Below are positions 12,237 to 21,639 of a stretch of 64,000 bases of DNA, in pieces; the first letter of the stretch is position 1, and each line of letters starts with the position of its first letter. The DNA is taken from the NCBI RefSeq assembly GCF_014174275.1, contig NZ_JABEQK010000008.1, positions 1 to 64,000 on the forward strand, read 5' to 3'. Both the position numbers and the translations under genes were made by a program. The stretch comes from Gluconacetobacter takamatsuzukensis (GTDB lineage Bacteria > Pseudomonadota > Alphaproteobacteria > Acetobacterales > Acetobacteraceae). Below the pieces are notes generated by a model, which saw nothing but the letters and a program-made list of their open reading frames with translations, did no database searches and was not told the origin of the DNA.

Positions 12237-13644
12237 AGCCTTTCTCCCCCGAGGGAGACACCACCCGGTGGTGCACGACCTCGCCCACCAGGATCAGGGC
12301 CGGGCTGCCTATGCCGTTTGTGTGGGCCAGGGTGGGCAGGGTGTCGAGCGTGCCGGTCAGCACGCGCTGGTCGGGGCGGGTGCCGCGTTCGATGATGGCG
12401 GCGGGCCAGTCGGGGGGCAGGCCGTGGCGGACCAGCATCGCGCACAGGTCGGGCAGGGCGCTGACGCCCATGTAGATGGCGATCGTCTGGCCCGCGCCGG
12501 CCATGCGTTCCCATGGCAGGTCCAGCGTGCCGTCCTTGCGGGCGTGGCCGGTGACGAACAGGCAGGATTGCGCGCAATCGCGGTGGGTCAGGGGAATGCC
12601 GGCATAGGCCGCGCAGCCGCTGGCCGCCGTGATGCCGGGCACGACCTGGAAGGGGATGCCGGCTTCGACCAGGGCTTCGATTTCCTCGCCGCCGCGACCG
12701 AAGATGAAGGGGTCGCCGCCCTTGAGGCGCAGGACGCGCTCGCCGGCGCTGGCGCGGCGGATGAGTTCGGCGTTGATGTCGGGTTGCGGCATGGTGTGGC
12801 GGTCGCGCTGCTTGCCGACGAAGACCCGGGTGGCGTCGCGGCGCACGCGGTCCAGCAGTTCGGGCGGCAGGAGCTGGTCGTAGAGCACGGAATCGGCGTT
12901 CTGCATCAGGTGCAGGGCGCGCAGGGTCAGCAGGTCGGGGTCGCCGGGGCCGGCGCCGACCAGCCAGACCTCGCCCGTGACGGGGGTGCCGTCCAGCAGA
13001 TGGTCCAGTACCTGTCTTGCGGTTTGGGTATCGCCGCGCTGGGCGGCTTCTCCGCCCCTGCCGTCGAGAAAGGCCTCCCACACGCGGCGGCGGCGGTCGA
13101 TGTCGGGGCAGCGCGTGACGACGTGGGTGCGGTTGTCGCGCAGGAAGCGGGCCAGCCCGTCCAGCCCGGCGGGCATGGCTGCCTCGATACGTTCGCGCAG
13201 GCGGCGGGCCAGCACCGGGGCGGCGCCGCCGGTGGAGATGGCGATCCGTACCGGGCCGCGATGGATCTGTGCCGGCGTGATGAAGCTGGAGGGTGTGGGG
13301 TCGTCTACCGCGCAGACCGGGATGTTCAGCGCATCGGCCCGGGCCGCGACGGCGCGGTTGACGGTGCGGTCGTCGGTCGCGGCGTAGACTAGGCGGCAGC
13401 CGGGCAGGAGGGCGTCGAGCCGGTCCGGATCGGCTTCGGCCGCGATGTGGTGGATGGCGCCCGTGTCGCGCAGGGTGGCCAGCGCGTCGTCGAGCCGGGG
13501 GGCCAGGACCTCGACCCGTGCCGTGTGGGCCAGCAGCAGGCGGATCTTGTTCAGGGCGATTCCGCCGCCGCCGACCACCAGCACCCGTGCATCGCGCAGG
13601 CGCAGGGCGATGGGGAACCAGCCGGGTTCGTCGGATGCGGTCAT
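12199..13644 (-). CDS. cysG: Siroheme synthase (bifunctional CysG)
   Basis: A 481-residue enzyme combining three steps of siroheme synthesis. The N-terminal half is precorrin-2 dehydrogenase/sirohydrochlorin ferrochelatase, with NAD-binding motif VVGGGGIALNK at about 23-33. The C-terminal half is uroporphyrinogen-III C-methyltransferase (LVGAGPGDPDLLT, LRLKGGDPFIFGRGGEE, VVPGITAASG). Siroheme serves sulfite and nitrite reductases. The final residues GSSFSEEKEAKRL are not family sequence: they are encoded by the right hairpin of a repeat element, which has replaced the original stop. The start overlaps the stop of mobB by four bases. Confidence 0.95.
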   Translation of the reverse strand: MTASDEPGWFPIALRLRDARVLVVGGGGIALNKIRLLLAHTARVEVLAPRLDDALATLRDTGAIHHIAAEADPDRLDALLPGCRLVYAATDDRTVNRAVAARADALNIPVCAVDDPTPSSFITPAQIHRGPVRIAISTGGAAPVLARRLRERIEAAMPAGLDGLARFLRDNRTHVVTRCPDIDRRRRVWEAFLDGRGGEAAQRGDTQTARQVLDHLLDGTPVTGEVWLVGAGPGDPDLLTLRALHLMQNADSVLYDQLLPPELLDRVRRDATRVFVGKQRDRHTMPQPDINAELIRRASAGERVLRLKGGDPFIFGRGGEEIEALVEAGIPFQVVPGITAASGCAAYAGIPLTHRDCAQSCLFVTGHARKDGTLDLPWERMAGAGQTIAIYMGVSALPDLCAMLVRHGLPPDWPAAIIERGTRPDQRVLTGTLDTLPTLAHTNGIGSPALILVGEVVHHRVVSPSGEKGSSFSEEKEAKRL

Positions 13645-14192
13645 GGCGTGTTTTCCGTGGCCTGGCGTTCCGGGATGGGCGGGCAGGGGCGGGCGTGGGC
13701 CAGCACGAAACGGGCGATGGCGTCGGTGTCGTTCAGGTCCAGCCTTGCGGTGCCGGGTGGCAGGGGAAGTGCCGGGGCGTCGGTGGCGACGGCCGTGATA
13801 TGGGGGGTGGCGGGCCAGAGCGGGTCCTTGCCCAGTGCGGGACGGTAGACCTCGATCGCGACCGGCAGGGCGGCGCGGAAGCCTTCGACCAGGATCAGGT
13901 CTGCCGGGGCCATGCGGGCGATCAGGTCGGGCAGGGTGGGTGGGGGTGCGGGCTGCTGTTCGTGCAGCAGGGCCCAGCGTGTGTCGGAGGCCACCAGGAC
14001 CTCATGCGCGCCGGCCGTGCGGTGGCGGTGGGAATCCTTGCCGGGGCGGTCCATGTCGAAACCATGATGGGCGTGCTTGATGGTGGACACGCGCAGGCCC
14101 CTGGCGGCCAGCGTTTCCAGCAGGCGGACCATCAGCGTCGTCTTGCCCGCGCCGCTGCGCCCGGTAATGCCCATGATGGCGGCCTGCCGCAT
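13641..14192 (-). CDS. mobB: MobB, molybdopterin-guanine dinucleotide biosynthesis adaptor
   Basis: P-loop protein that assists MobA in attaching GMP to molybdopterin. It has Walker A GRSGAGKTT at residues 11-19, the STIKHAHHGFDMDRPGKDS signature and a C-terminal LILVEGF Walker-B-like strand. The ATG at 14192 is preferred because it follows an AGGA ribosome site and puts the P-loop at the usual distance; in-frame ATGs at 14216 and 14252 give longer forms. It is coupled to cysG by an ATGA overlap and divergent from mobA, 116 bases away. Confidence 0.92.
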   Translation of the reverse strand: MRQAAIMGITGRSGAGKTTLMVRLLETLAARGLRVSTIKHAHHGFDMDRPGKDSHRHRTAGAHEVLVASDTRWALLHEQQPAPPPTLPDLIARMAPADLILVEGFRAALPVAIEVYRPALGKDPLWPATPHITAVATDAPALPLPPGTARLDLNDTDAIARFVLAHARPCPPIPERQATENTP

Positions 14193-14308
14193 CGTCTTGT
14201 CCTGTTGCGCCTGCATTCCGCGTGTTTGCCCCGAGGGTAGAGGTGCCTTCAATCCCCGATGATGGCAAGGTCGGGGCCGGATGGTCCGGCGACAAGGGAG
14301 GGGCGGGG

Positions 14309-14920
14309 ATGGCGTGCGCGTGCGTGGTTCTGGCGGGTGGGGCGGCGACCCGCATGGGCGGGGGGGACAAGCCGCTGCTGACGGCGGGGCGCGCGACCCT
14401 GCTGGCCCGGCTGCTGGAGCGGCTGGCGGGGGAGGGCAGGCCGCTGGCCATCAACGCGCGGGGCGATGCCGGGCGCTTTGCCGCCTATGGGCTGCCGGTG
14501 CTGCCGGACGAGATCGAGGGGGCGGGGCCGCTGGCCGGGGTGCTGGCGGCCATGGACTGGGCGGCCGGGCTGGGACGGGCGGAGGTGCTGACCGTGCCGG
14601 GGGATACGCCCTTCGTGCCGCGCGGGCTGGCGGCGATGCTGGCGCCGGCTGCTGCGGTGGCGGTGTCCGGCGGGCGGCGGCATCATCTGGTGGCGTTGTG
14701 GCCGGTGGCGGCGCGCGCGGCGCTGCGGGAGCGGCTGCGGGCGATCGGGCCCGATGCGCCGCGTGCGGCCTTCGGCGTGCGGGCCTTTGCCGAGACGATC
14801 GGGGTGCGGGAGGTGGTGTTTGCGGATGCGCCGTTCGATCCGTTCCTGAACGTCAATACGCCGGAGGATCTGGAGGTGGCGCGGCGGATTGCCGAGGGGG
14901 AGGATGGGGTTCTTTTTTGA
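14309..14920 (+). CDS. mobA: MobA, molybdenum cofactor guanylyltransferase
   Basis: Transfers GMP from GTP to molybdopterin to make the guanine dinucleotide cofactor used by many periplasmic oxidoreductases. The nucleotide-binding signature LAGGAATRMGGGDKPLL begins at residue 8; TVPGDTPFVP and FDPFLNVNTPEDL are the other family blocks. The ATG at 14309 follows AAGGGAGGGG, giving 203 residues. The last codons and the TGA stop lie inside the left hairpin of a family 1 repeat, so its C-terminus (EDGVLF) has also been set by that insertion. Confidence 0.92.
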   Translation: MACACVVLAGGAATRMGGGDKPLLTAGRATLLARLLERLAGEGRPLAINARGDAGRFAAYGLPVLPDEIEGAGPLAGVLAAMDWAAGLGRAEVLTVPGDTPFVPRGLAAMLAPAAAVAVSGGRRHHLVALWPVAARAALRERLRAIGPDAPRAAFGVRAFAETIGVREVVFADAPFDPFLNVNTPEDLEVARRIAEGEDGVLF

Positions 14921-15003
14921 AAGAAAGAACCAAAAAACTTTGATTCGTTCAGGAGTTTTGTGCTGGGGACACGCGATGGCCCTGAACGGATCACAAAAGA
15001 AGG
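14909..15003. repeat. Family 1 paired-hairpin element, copy 2 (right end lost)
   Basis: The left hairpin is present but imperfect (GTTCTTTTTT with AAGAAAGAAC). It is followed by the conserved arm CAAAAAACTTTGATTCGTTC and a recognisable right arm (CTGAACGGATCACAAAAG). The terminal right hairpin is missing where the sorbosone-type dehydrogenase gene ends. It sits between the convergent genes mobA (+) and the dehydrogenase (-) and contains the mobA stop codon. Confidence 0.7.
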
Positions 15004-16344
15004 TTATTGAGCCGCCCCGGTGACGCGCCATACCGTATTGCCGACATCGTCCGCGACCAGCAGGGCCCCGGATTTGTCGAGTGCCAGCCCGACCGGGCGG
15101 CCGTGGACATGCTCCTGGTCCGCCGTCAGGAAGCCGGTCAGGACTTCGCGGGGCGGGCCGGCGGGGTGGCCGTCGGTGAAGGGGATGTAGATGACGCGAT
15201 AGCCGCTCTTGGGCTTGCGGTTCCATGATCCGTGCTGGGCGACGAACAGGCCGTCGCGCCAGGCCTCGGGCAGGCTGCTGTCGTGCGAGAAGGCGAGGCC
15301 CAGCGAGGCGGTGTGCGGGCCCAGCGCGTAATCGGGGGCGATGGCGCTGGCGACCAGGTCGGGGCGCTGGGGCTGGACGCGGACATCGACATGCTGGCCG
15401 TAATAGCTGTAGGGCCAGCCGTAGAAGGCGCCCTGCTTTACCGACGTGATATAGTCGGGCACGAGGTCGCTGCCGATTTCGTCCCGCTCGTTCACCACCG
15501 TCCACAGGGCGCCGGTCGCGGGTTCCCACCCCAGCCCGTTGGGGTTGCGCAGGCCGGTGGCGAAGGGGGTGAGCTTGCCGCTGGCGATGTCGAACCTGTC
15601 GATCCGCGCGCGGCCTTCCTCGACCTCCATGCCGTTGTCGGCGACGTTGCTGTTGGAGCCGATGGTGACGTAGAGGGTGCTGCCGTCCGGGCTGGCCAGG
15701 ATGTTCTTGGTCCAGTGATGGTTGTAGCCGGCGGGCAGGTCCACGGCCTTTTCGCCCGGCGCGTCGATATGGGTTTCGCCCTCGTGGTAAGGGAAGCGGA
15801 CCAGCGCGTTGGCATTGGCCACGTAGAGCGTATCGCCCACCAGCGCCATGCCGAAGGGCGAATAGAGATGGTCGAGGAACACGCTGCGCTGGTCGGCCAC
15901 GCCGTCGCCGTCGGTGTCGCGCAGCAGGATGATGCGGTCGGGGCTTTTCTCGCCCGCGCCGACCTTGCCCATGATCAGGCCGGCGATGCGGTTTTTCAGT
16001 GTCCTGATGTCGGTGCCGGGGGAGTTGGATTCCGCGACCAGGATATCGCCGTTGGGCAGTTTGTACAGCCAGCGCGGGTGGTCGAGCCCGGTTGCGAACG
16101 GATGCACGGCCAGGCCGGATGCGGCGACGGGTGCCTGCGTGCCCTGCCAGCCGATGGGGGTGGCGATGTTGACCGTGGGCATGAAGGTCTTGTTGGGCGG
16201 CAGCAGGACCGGATTGGGGCCGGTTCCGGCCTCGACCGTCTGCCGGGCTTCCTCGGGCGAGACGATCGCGCGGTAGCCGGTGGCCGCCAGGAGCGCCAGG
16301 ACGCCGGTGCCTGCCAGAAGAAGCCTGAAACGGGAACGTGTCAT
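15004..16344 (-). CDS. Exported PQQ-type sorbosone/glucose dehydrogenase-like beta-propeller
   Basis: A 446-residue protein of the soluble quinoprotein glucose/sorbosone dehydrogenase family, with an N-terminal hydrophobic anchor or signal (about 5-22). Family blocks: [77 protein letters not shown], and [16 protein letters not shown]. It probably oxidises a sugar or aldose-type substrate in the periplasm using PQQ, a common arrangement in acetic acid bacteria. L-sorbosone as substrate is only a homology guess. The ATG at 16344 is chosen because it gives the export signal. A perfect 9-bp hairpin (GGCTCCGGG/CCCGGAGCC, 16367-16390) lies in the leader. Confidence 0.82.
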   Translation of the reverse strand: MTRSRFRLLLAGTGVLALLAATGYRAIVSPEEARQTVEAGTGPNPVLLPPNKTFMPTVNIATPIGWQGTQAPVAASGLAVHPFATGLDHPRWLYKLPNGDILVAESNSPGTDIRTLKNRIAGLIMGKVGAGEKSPDRIILLRDTDGDGVADQRSVFLDHLYSPFGMALVGDTLYVANANALVRFPYHEGETHIDAPGEKAVDLPAGYNHHWTKNILASPDGSTLYVTIGSNSNVADNGMEVEEGRARIDRFDIASGKLTPFATGLRNPNGLGWEPATGALWTVVNERDEIGSDLVPDYITSVKQGAFYGWPYSYYGQHVDVRVQPQRPDLVASAIAPDYALGPHTASLGLAFSHDSSLPEAWRDGLFVAQHGSWNRKPKSGYRVIYIPFTDGHPAGPPREVLTGFLTADQEHVHGRPVGLALDKSGALLVADDVGNTVWRVTGAAQ

Positions 16345-16689
16345 TGAAGGCGGCCTCGTGGTCTGTGGCTCCGGGACGGGGCCCGGAGCCGGCGACGATG
16401 GAAAGGGGGCGATCATCATGCCATTTCCCGTGGGAGCGCAACCACCCTGTCCTGTTTTTCCACGGTCGGGAGGGGGTGCGGTTGAAAGATTCGGTGGTGG
16501 CGCGGGCATGTTCGTGAGCGGATGGACGAACCGGTGCGGGGGATGGACGTTGCTGGTCATGGCGTGGTGGCGGTCCGGGCGCCCGCTGGAGGGAAATGGC
16601 GTGGAAATGCCGGAAAAATCATGGCGTGGACATGATGGATTGGAAATGGATATGCGCGCGCGTGGCCACCGGGCGCGCGCGGATCGCGC
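16345..16689. other. Intergenic region between divergent dehydrogenase and Nramp genes
   Basis: This 345-base stretch must hold the promoters of both divergent genes. I see the hairpin at 16367-16390 near the dehydrogenase start, but no convincing -35/-10 pair, no manganese or magnesium riboswitch-like core, and no coding frame with a credible start and composition. Confidence 0.6.
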
Positions 16690-18093
16690 ATGGGGATGAG
16701 AGCGCGGCGGGCGCCCCGGCGGCGGGGGGAAGGCGGGGCGGCGGCTGGGCGGGGTGGGGACGAGGAGCCTGTGCCGGCCGGGTCGCGTGGGGCGGATGAT
16801 CCGGAACTGCCCAGCCCGGTGGTCGGGCCGAGCCGGCCGCGGCTGTTTCGCGTTCTGGGGCCGGGGCTGATTACCGGTGCGTCGGATGACGACCCCAGCG
16901 GGATCGCGACCTATTCACAGGTCGGGGCGCAGTTTGCCTATGGCCTGTCGTGGACGCTGCTGGTCACCTATCCGCTGATGGTGGCGGTGCAGATGATCAG
17001 CGCGCGGATCGGGCGGACGACGGGGCATGGGCTGGCCGGGGTGATCCGGCTGCATTGCCCCGCCTGGCTGCTGACCGGGGTCGTGCTGCTGCTGCTGGTG
17101 GCGAACATCATCAATCTTGGGGCCGATCTGGGCGCGATGGCCGATGCGCTGGGGCTGCTGCTGCCGGCGCCGCGGGTGCTGTATGTGCTGCTGTTTTCGG
17201 CGATTTCGATCTCGATGCAGCTTTTCCTGCAATATACGCGCTATGTGGCGGCGCTGAAATGGCTGACGCTGGCGCTGTTTGCCTATTTCGCCGCGCTGGC
17301 CTGCGTGGATGTGGACTGGCGCGCGCTGGCATACCATCTGGTCTGGCCCGCCCATGCGCCGACATCGGGTTATCTGACGGCGCTGGTGGCGATTTTCGGG
17401 ACCACGATCAGCCCCTATCTGTTCTTCTGGCAGGCATCGGAGGAGGTGGAGGACCTGGGTGTCTATCCGCATCGCACCGACCTGGTCGATGCGCCCTCGC
17501 AGGGGCGGCGGGCGTTGCGTCGGATCGAGATCGATACGCTGGTGGGCATGGGATTTTCGAACCTGGTCGCCCTTGCCATCCTGGTGACGACGGCCGCGAC
17601 GCTGAATGCCCGGGGCGTGACCGACATCCAGACCTCGGCGCAGGCTGCCGAGGCGCTGCGGCCGATCGCGGGGGCGTTCGCCTCGCTGGTGTTTACCGTG
17701 GGCATCGTGGGCACCGGCCTGCTGGCGGTGCCGGTGCTGGCGGGGTCGGCGGCCTATGCCGTGGGGGAGGCGCGGCAGTGGCCGACGGGGCTGGAGCGGC
17801 GGCCCAAGGAGGCGCAGGCCTTCTATGCGACGCTGGTGATCGCCACCCTGATCGGCATGATCATCAATTTCGCGCCCGTCGATCCGATCCGGGCGCTGTT
17901 CTGGAGCGCGGTGCTGAACGGGGTGGCGGCGGTGCCGGTCATGGTCGTGATGATGGTGGTGGCGGCGCGCCGGGACGTGATGGGGCGGTTTGCCATTCGC
18001 GGCCCGCTGAGATGGCTGGGATGGATCGCGACCGTGCTGATGGGGGGCGTGGTGCTGGCGATGTTCGGCGCGCTGTTCCGGGTCAGGCCCTAA
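16690..18093 (+). CDS. Nramp-like divalent metal transporter, noncanonical motifs
   Basis: An integral membrane protein of 467 residues with about eleven hydrophobic segments. It belongs to the Nramp superfamily, but the first helix motif is DDDPSG (residues 66-71) instead of the classical DPGN, and the TM6 region reads [13 protein letters not shown] rather than carrying the MPH signature. This places it in the divergent Nramp-related branch, whose substrates include divalent ions such as Mg2+ in some members. The N-terminal 45 residues are charged and Gly/Arg-rich; the start could be 16690 or 16696. A hairpin terminator follows the stop directly. Confidence 0.8.
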   Translation: MGMRARRAPRRRGEGGAAAGRGGDEEPVPAGSRGADDPELPSPVVGPSRPRLFRVLGPGLITGASDDDPSGIATYSQVGAQFAYGLSWTLLVTYPLMVAVQMISARIGRTTGHGLAGVIRLHCPAWLLTGVVLLLLVANIINLGADLGAMADALGLLLPAPRVLYVLLFSAISISMQLFLQYTRYVAALKWLTLALFAYFAALACVDVDWRALAYHLVWPAHAPTSGYLTALVAIFGTTISPYLFFWQASEEVEDLGVYPHRTDLVDAPSQGRRALRRIEIDTLVGMGFSNLVALAILVTTAATLNARGVTDIQTSAQAAEALRPIAGAFASLVFTVGIVGTGLLAVPVLAGSAAYAVGEARQWPTGLERRPKEAQAFYATLVIATLIGMIINFAPVDPIRALFWSAVLNGVAAVPVMVVMMVVAARRDVMGRFAIRGPLRWLGWIATVLMGGVVLAMFGALFRVRP

Positions 18094-18121
18094 AAGATGG
18101 AAACCTTGGGTTTCCGTCTTT
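18094..18121 (+). terminator. Intrinsic terminator after the Nramp-like gene
   Basis: A 12-bp stem AAGATGGAAACC/GGTTTCCGTCTT (one G-T wobble) with a 3-base loop starts at the stop codon and ends in a short T-run. Its position fits termination of the transporter transcript. Confidence 0.75.
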
Positions 18122-18206
18122 GGGGGGTGCCGGGGGGCGGGGTGGGCCGTATGGTCCGGGACGTATTGTTCGTCCCGAGGAAACGGCCCTGCGCCGGGAA
18201 GAGGTC

Positions 18207-18806
18207 ATGATGACGAAGCTGCTGGTTCTCTATTATTCCACCTATGGGCATGTCGAGACGATGGCGCAGGCCGTGGCCGAGGGGGCCCGGGCCGCCGGGA
18301 TCGAGGCCGATATCAAGCGCGTGCCGGAGACGGTGCCGGAAGATATCGCGAAAGCGCATCATTTCAAGCTGGACCAGGCGGCGCCGGTGGCGACCCCCGA
18401 CGACCTGGCGCAGTACGATGCCATCGTCATCGGCGCGCCGACGCGCTTCGGGCGGCTGCCGTCGCAGATGGCGGCCTTCTGGGACCAGACGGGCGGGCTG
18501 TGGCTGAAGGGCGCGCTGATCGGCAAGGTGGGCGCGGCCTTTACCTCCACCGCCAGCCAGCATGGCGGGCAGGAGACGACGCTGTATTCGCTGCTGTCCA
18601 ACCTGATCCATCATGGCATGGTCATCAGCGGCCTGCCCTACAGCTTCCAGGGGCAGCTTGTGCTGGACCAGGTTTCGGGCGGGGCGCCCTATGGCGCGAC
18701 CACGCTGGCCGGTGGCGACGGGTCGCGCGCCGTCAGCGCCAATGAGCTGGATGGCGCGCGCTTCCTCGGCCAGCATGTGGCCGGGCTGGCGAAGAAGCTG
18801 GCCTGA
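18207..18806 (+). CDS. wrbA: WrbA-type NAD(P)H:quinone oxidoreductase
   Basis: Flavodoxin-like FMN protein that reduces quinones by two electrons, protecting against semiquinone stress. The 199-residue sequence has the FMN phosphate loop [12 protein letters not shown] near the N-terminus, [26 protein letters not shown] in the middle, and [14 protein letters not shown] plus LPYSFQGQ, all WrbA signatures. A GGAAGAGG ribosome site precedes two adjacent ATGs at 18207 and 18210. It stands alone, convergent with the phospholipase gene; a minimal family 2 palindrome lies between their stops. Confidence 0.95.
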   Translation: MMTKLLVLYYSTYGHVETMAQAVAEGARAAGIEADIKRVPETVPEDIAKAHHFKLDQAAPVATPDDLAQYDAIVIGAPTRFGRLPSQMAAFWDQTGGLWLKGALIGKVGAAFTSTASQHGGQETTLYSLLSNLIHHGMVISGLPYSFQGQLVLDQVSGGAPYGATTLAGGDGSRAVSANELDGARFLGQHVAGLAKKLA

Positions 18807-18837
18807 ACGGCGGCTTAGAGGCTGTTTGCAAAGTCAC

Positions 18838-18903
18838 CCTGCCGGCGATCCGACGCGCATTTTCTGCACGTCGGATCGTCGGCGGCGCGCATTTCCGGTC
18901 AGG
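18838..18903. repeat. Minimal family 2-like palindrome between convergent wrbA and plc
   Basis: A 66-base element starting CCTGCCGG and ending CCGGTCAGG. It shares GGCGATCCG and GGCGCGCATTT with the family 2 elements and holds an internal perfect 9-bp stem, GATCCGACG/CGTCGGATC (18847-18877). It lies between the stops of two convergent genes, where it may act as a bidirectional terminator. Confidence 0.65.
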
Positions 18904-18906
18904 CGG

Positions 18907-21414
18907 TTAGATGCCCATGGTGGGGTCGGTGATTCCGGGACGCCCGGTTTCGACGCGGCCGGCGAACTGGTAGGCCAGTTCGGGCTCGGCGGGGCTGGTG
19001 AGGGTGAGGTCGTACCACATTGCGTCCGCCGCCAGGTTGAAGGCGGCCTCGGCGGCGCGGCCGGGGGGCAGGCGCAGCGTCTGCCGGGTGCGCTGGTTGG
19101 CGAGGGCGCAGGCGACCGTGACCGTGCGCGGGGTCGTGTTGGTGACGCGCAGGACCAGGTCCTTGCCCGGGGCGTGCAGGTAGCGGCATTCCGCCTGCAG
19201 GCGCAGGCCGCCCTGTCGCCCCCGGAAGCGGCGGTAGAAGCCGTTGGGGGCGTGGACCGTGACCTCGTAGAGCCTGCCCGCGAAATGCGCCAGGTCGAAG
19301 GCCGTGTCCAGCGTGTCGCCGGCCGCCACCGCGTAGGTTCCGGCCTGCATGGTGGTCTGCCGCCGGGGTGGGTCCGGCACCATGCCGTGGCAATAGATAT
19401 TGAAGGGAAGGCCCGCCGCGCGGGCGCCATGTAGCGCCCGGCCGGCGCGCAGGCGCAGGGCGAGCTGTTCGCCGTCCGGCGTCAGGCCGCCGTCGCAATA
19501 GGGTTCGTAGGGCAGGGCGCAGGAGGGGCGGGTGCCGGGTTCCTGCCGCACCGTCGCGCGCAATGTGGCCGGGTCGGCGCGCAGGGCGGCGAGCTCGGCG
19601 GCGCCCAGCGCGTGAAAGCCGCCGGGCAGGGGCTGGTCCCGCGCGGCCTCGATGGCGTGGAGATGGGTGTCGCGGTCGAGGTGCGGGAGGCTCGGCACCG
19701 TGCCGTCATAGGGGCGGAAGCAGGACGTGAGGTCGCCGCTGATGGCGCGGCGCCAGGGGGAGATGTTGGTTTCGGTGATCGTCTTGCCGAACTTTTCCCG
19801 GGCGAAGGCTTCCAGGAATTGCAGGGTCGATGTGTGCTCGCACAGTTCGGAATTGACCCAGCCGCCGCGGCTCCACGGGGAGGCCACGATCAGCGGGACG
19901 CGGAAGCCGAGCCCGATCGGGCCGCCGCGGGCCATGCGGGCGGGAACGCCCCGGTCGCGCTCGTCGCGCGCGGAGGTATGTTCCAGCCCGTCCGGGCCGA
20001 TCGACGCCGAGGAGCGGCCCGTTTCCGGCCGGTAGGGGTCGGGCGCCGCGTAGGAACAGCAATGATCGAAATAGCCGTCATTTTCATCGTAGGTGATGAG
20101 GAAGATGGTCTTTTTCCACACATCCGGATTTTCGGTCAGGATATCCATGATTTCCGACACGTACCACGCGCCGTACCAGGGGGAGGTGGGGTGGTCGGAG
20201 AAATGCTCGGGTGCGGCCAGCCACGAGACGGCCGGCAGGGTGCCCGTGCGTACGTCCTGCCGGAACCGGTGCAGGATATCGCCCCGGGGGGCGTCCATGT
20301 GCAGGGTCCTGTCCCCGTTGGGGAAGGCGAGGGTTTCCAGCGCCCTGTAGTCCGGGTCGCCGCTGTTGGTGACGAATGCCTTTTCGAACAGGGCGCGTTC
20401 TTCGGGCTGGAGCATGTCGGGCGTGCGGCCGGCCGCGGCCCGGCGGCGGATCAGGATATCCAGCAGCGTGCGGGTCGCCGCGAGCTGTTCGTCGCGCGCG
20501 GCCGAGGGGTCCTGCTTCATCAGCCCGTCGATATGGGCGGTGTAGTCGCCCATCCGGGCATCGATCCACGCGCCGAAGCCGGGATTGGCCGAGACGCAGT
20601 AGCGATCGAAACATTCCAGGACGTTGCTGCCGAAATTGGACAGCCATGCGCGCTCGCGCCCCGTCATGCCGCCGGTCTGGGTGAGCTCGTTCTGGTAGAA
20701 TTTCCAGGAAATGCCGGCCTTTTCCAGCCGTTCGGGGAAGGTGGTCCAGGTCAGGCCGCCTTCCATGATTTCCTCGTTGCGCATGTAGACCCGGGAATCG
20801 GCCGCTTGCAGGTCGCGGAGAGTGCCGGTCCAGAACAGCAGGCGGTTGGGGGTCGTGCTGGTCATCGCGCCGCAATAATGCTGGTCGCAGATGGTGAACG
20901 CGTCGGCCAGCGCGTAGTAGAACGGCAGGTCCTCGCGCGTGTAGTAGCCCATGGTCAGCGGGTAGCGGGCGTAGTGTTCGTAAGGGGATGTCTTCGCGTC
21001 GATCCAGCGGTCGTGGCCGCCATCGTTCCACGCATCGACCTGGCTGTCGCGGGAATGGGGGATGGAGCCCATCCAGGTGATGCGCGTGTCGCGGATGTTC
21101 AGGCGCCACGGCAGCCAGGTCTGGCCCGACGTGCCGGACCCCGACGTGCCGGACTGGGCCATGACGGGGTTGCCGTTGGCCAGGCGCATCGCCCTTGGGT
21201 CGTTGAAGCCGCGCACGCCTTGCAGCGTACCGAACATATGGTCGAACGACCGGTTTTCCTGCATCAGGATCACCACATGCTCCGCATCGCGCCAGCTCGT
21301 GCCCGGATTGGGGGCGATGGCGAAGGCGCGCCGGATGGCGGCGGGCAGCGCTTCCGTGGCGCCCGCTGCCCCGGACAGGAGCGCGTATTTCAGGAAATCC
21401 CGACGTGTCGTCAT
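18907..21414 (-). CDS. Tat-exported phosphocholine-specific phospholipase C
   Basis: An 835-residue secreted enzyme hydrolysing phosphatidylcholine or sphingomyelin head groups. A twin-arginine signal (TTRRDFLKYALLSG) starts the protein. The phosphoesterase-family hallmark VVILMQENRSFDHMFG lies near residue 50, with GFRVPLIVASPWSRGGWVNSE and FLITYDENDGYFDH later. Two C-terminal DUF756-type domains follow, as in Pseudomonas PlcH/PlcN. The ATG at 21414 is chosen because it starts the Tat signal. No accessory plcR gene is beside it. It is divergent from the lipoprotein gene at 21640. Confidence 0.9.
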   Translation of the reverse strand: MTTRRDFLKYALLSGAAGATEALPAAIRRAFAIAPNPGTSWRDAEHVVILMQENRSFDHMFGTLQGVRGFNDPRAMRLANGNPVMAQSGTSGSGTSGQTWLPWRLNIRDTRITWMGSIPHSRDSQVDAWNDGGHDRWIDAKTSPYEHYARYPLTMGYYTREDLPFYYALADAFTICDQHYCGAMTSTTPNRLLFWTGTLRDLQAADSRVYMRNEEIMEGGLTWTTFPERLEKAGISWKFYQNELTQTGGMTGRERAWLSNFGSNVLECFDRYCVSANPGFGAWIDARMGDYTAHIDGLMKQDPSAARDEQLAATRTLLDILIRRRAAAGRTPDMLQPEERALFEKAFVTNSGDPDYRALETLAFPNGDRTLHMDAPRGDILHRFRQDVRTGTLPAVSWLAAPEHFSDHPTSPWYGAWYVSEIMDILTENPDVWKKTIFLITYDENDGYFDHCCSYAAPDPYRPETGRSSASIGPDGLEHTSARDERDRGVPARMARGGPIGLGFRVPLIVASPWSRGGWVNSELCEHTSTLQFLEAFAREKFGKTITETNISPWRRAISGDLTSCFRPYDGTVPSLPHLDRDTHLHAIEAARDQPLPGGFHALGAAELAALRADPATLRATVRQEPGTRPSCALPYEPYCDGGLTPDGEQLALRLRAGRALHGARAAGLPFNIYCHGMVPDPPRRQTTMQAGTYAVAAGDTLDTAFDLAHFAGRLYEVTVHAPNGFYRRFRGRQGGLRLQAECRYLHAPGKDLVLRVTNTTPRTVTVACALANQRTRQTLRLPPGRAAEAAFNLAADAMWYDLTLTSPAEPELAYQFAGRVETGRPGITDPTMGI

Positions 21415-21639
21415 GCTCTGCTCGACCTGTGCGTGTCCGCGGAGAGGGAAGCGGTGCCGGTGGAAGGCCCCCCACATATGGCATGGGTCCCGGGCCTGGG
21501 TGTGACAATTCCACGAAAGCGGGGCGGGGACGGCGGGTCGGCGGCCCGCTGCCGCCGGCCCGACATTGCCAACTTGTCAGGAAAAATGATCTGGCAGCGC
21601 ATTGGAAATGTCGGCACGGTGATCTAGAGCCATGGAATC

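Noticed and set aside
16345-16689. Metal riboswitch upstream of the Nramp-like gene
   Set aside because: No yybP-ykoY (Mn) or M-box (Mg) core could be recognised; the only hairpin belongs to the opposite-strand leader.
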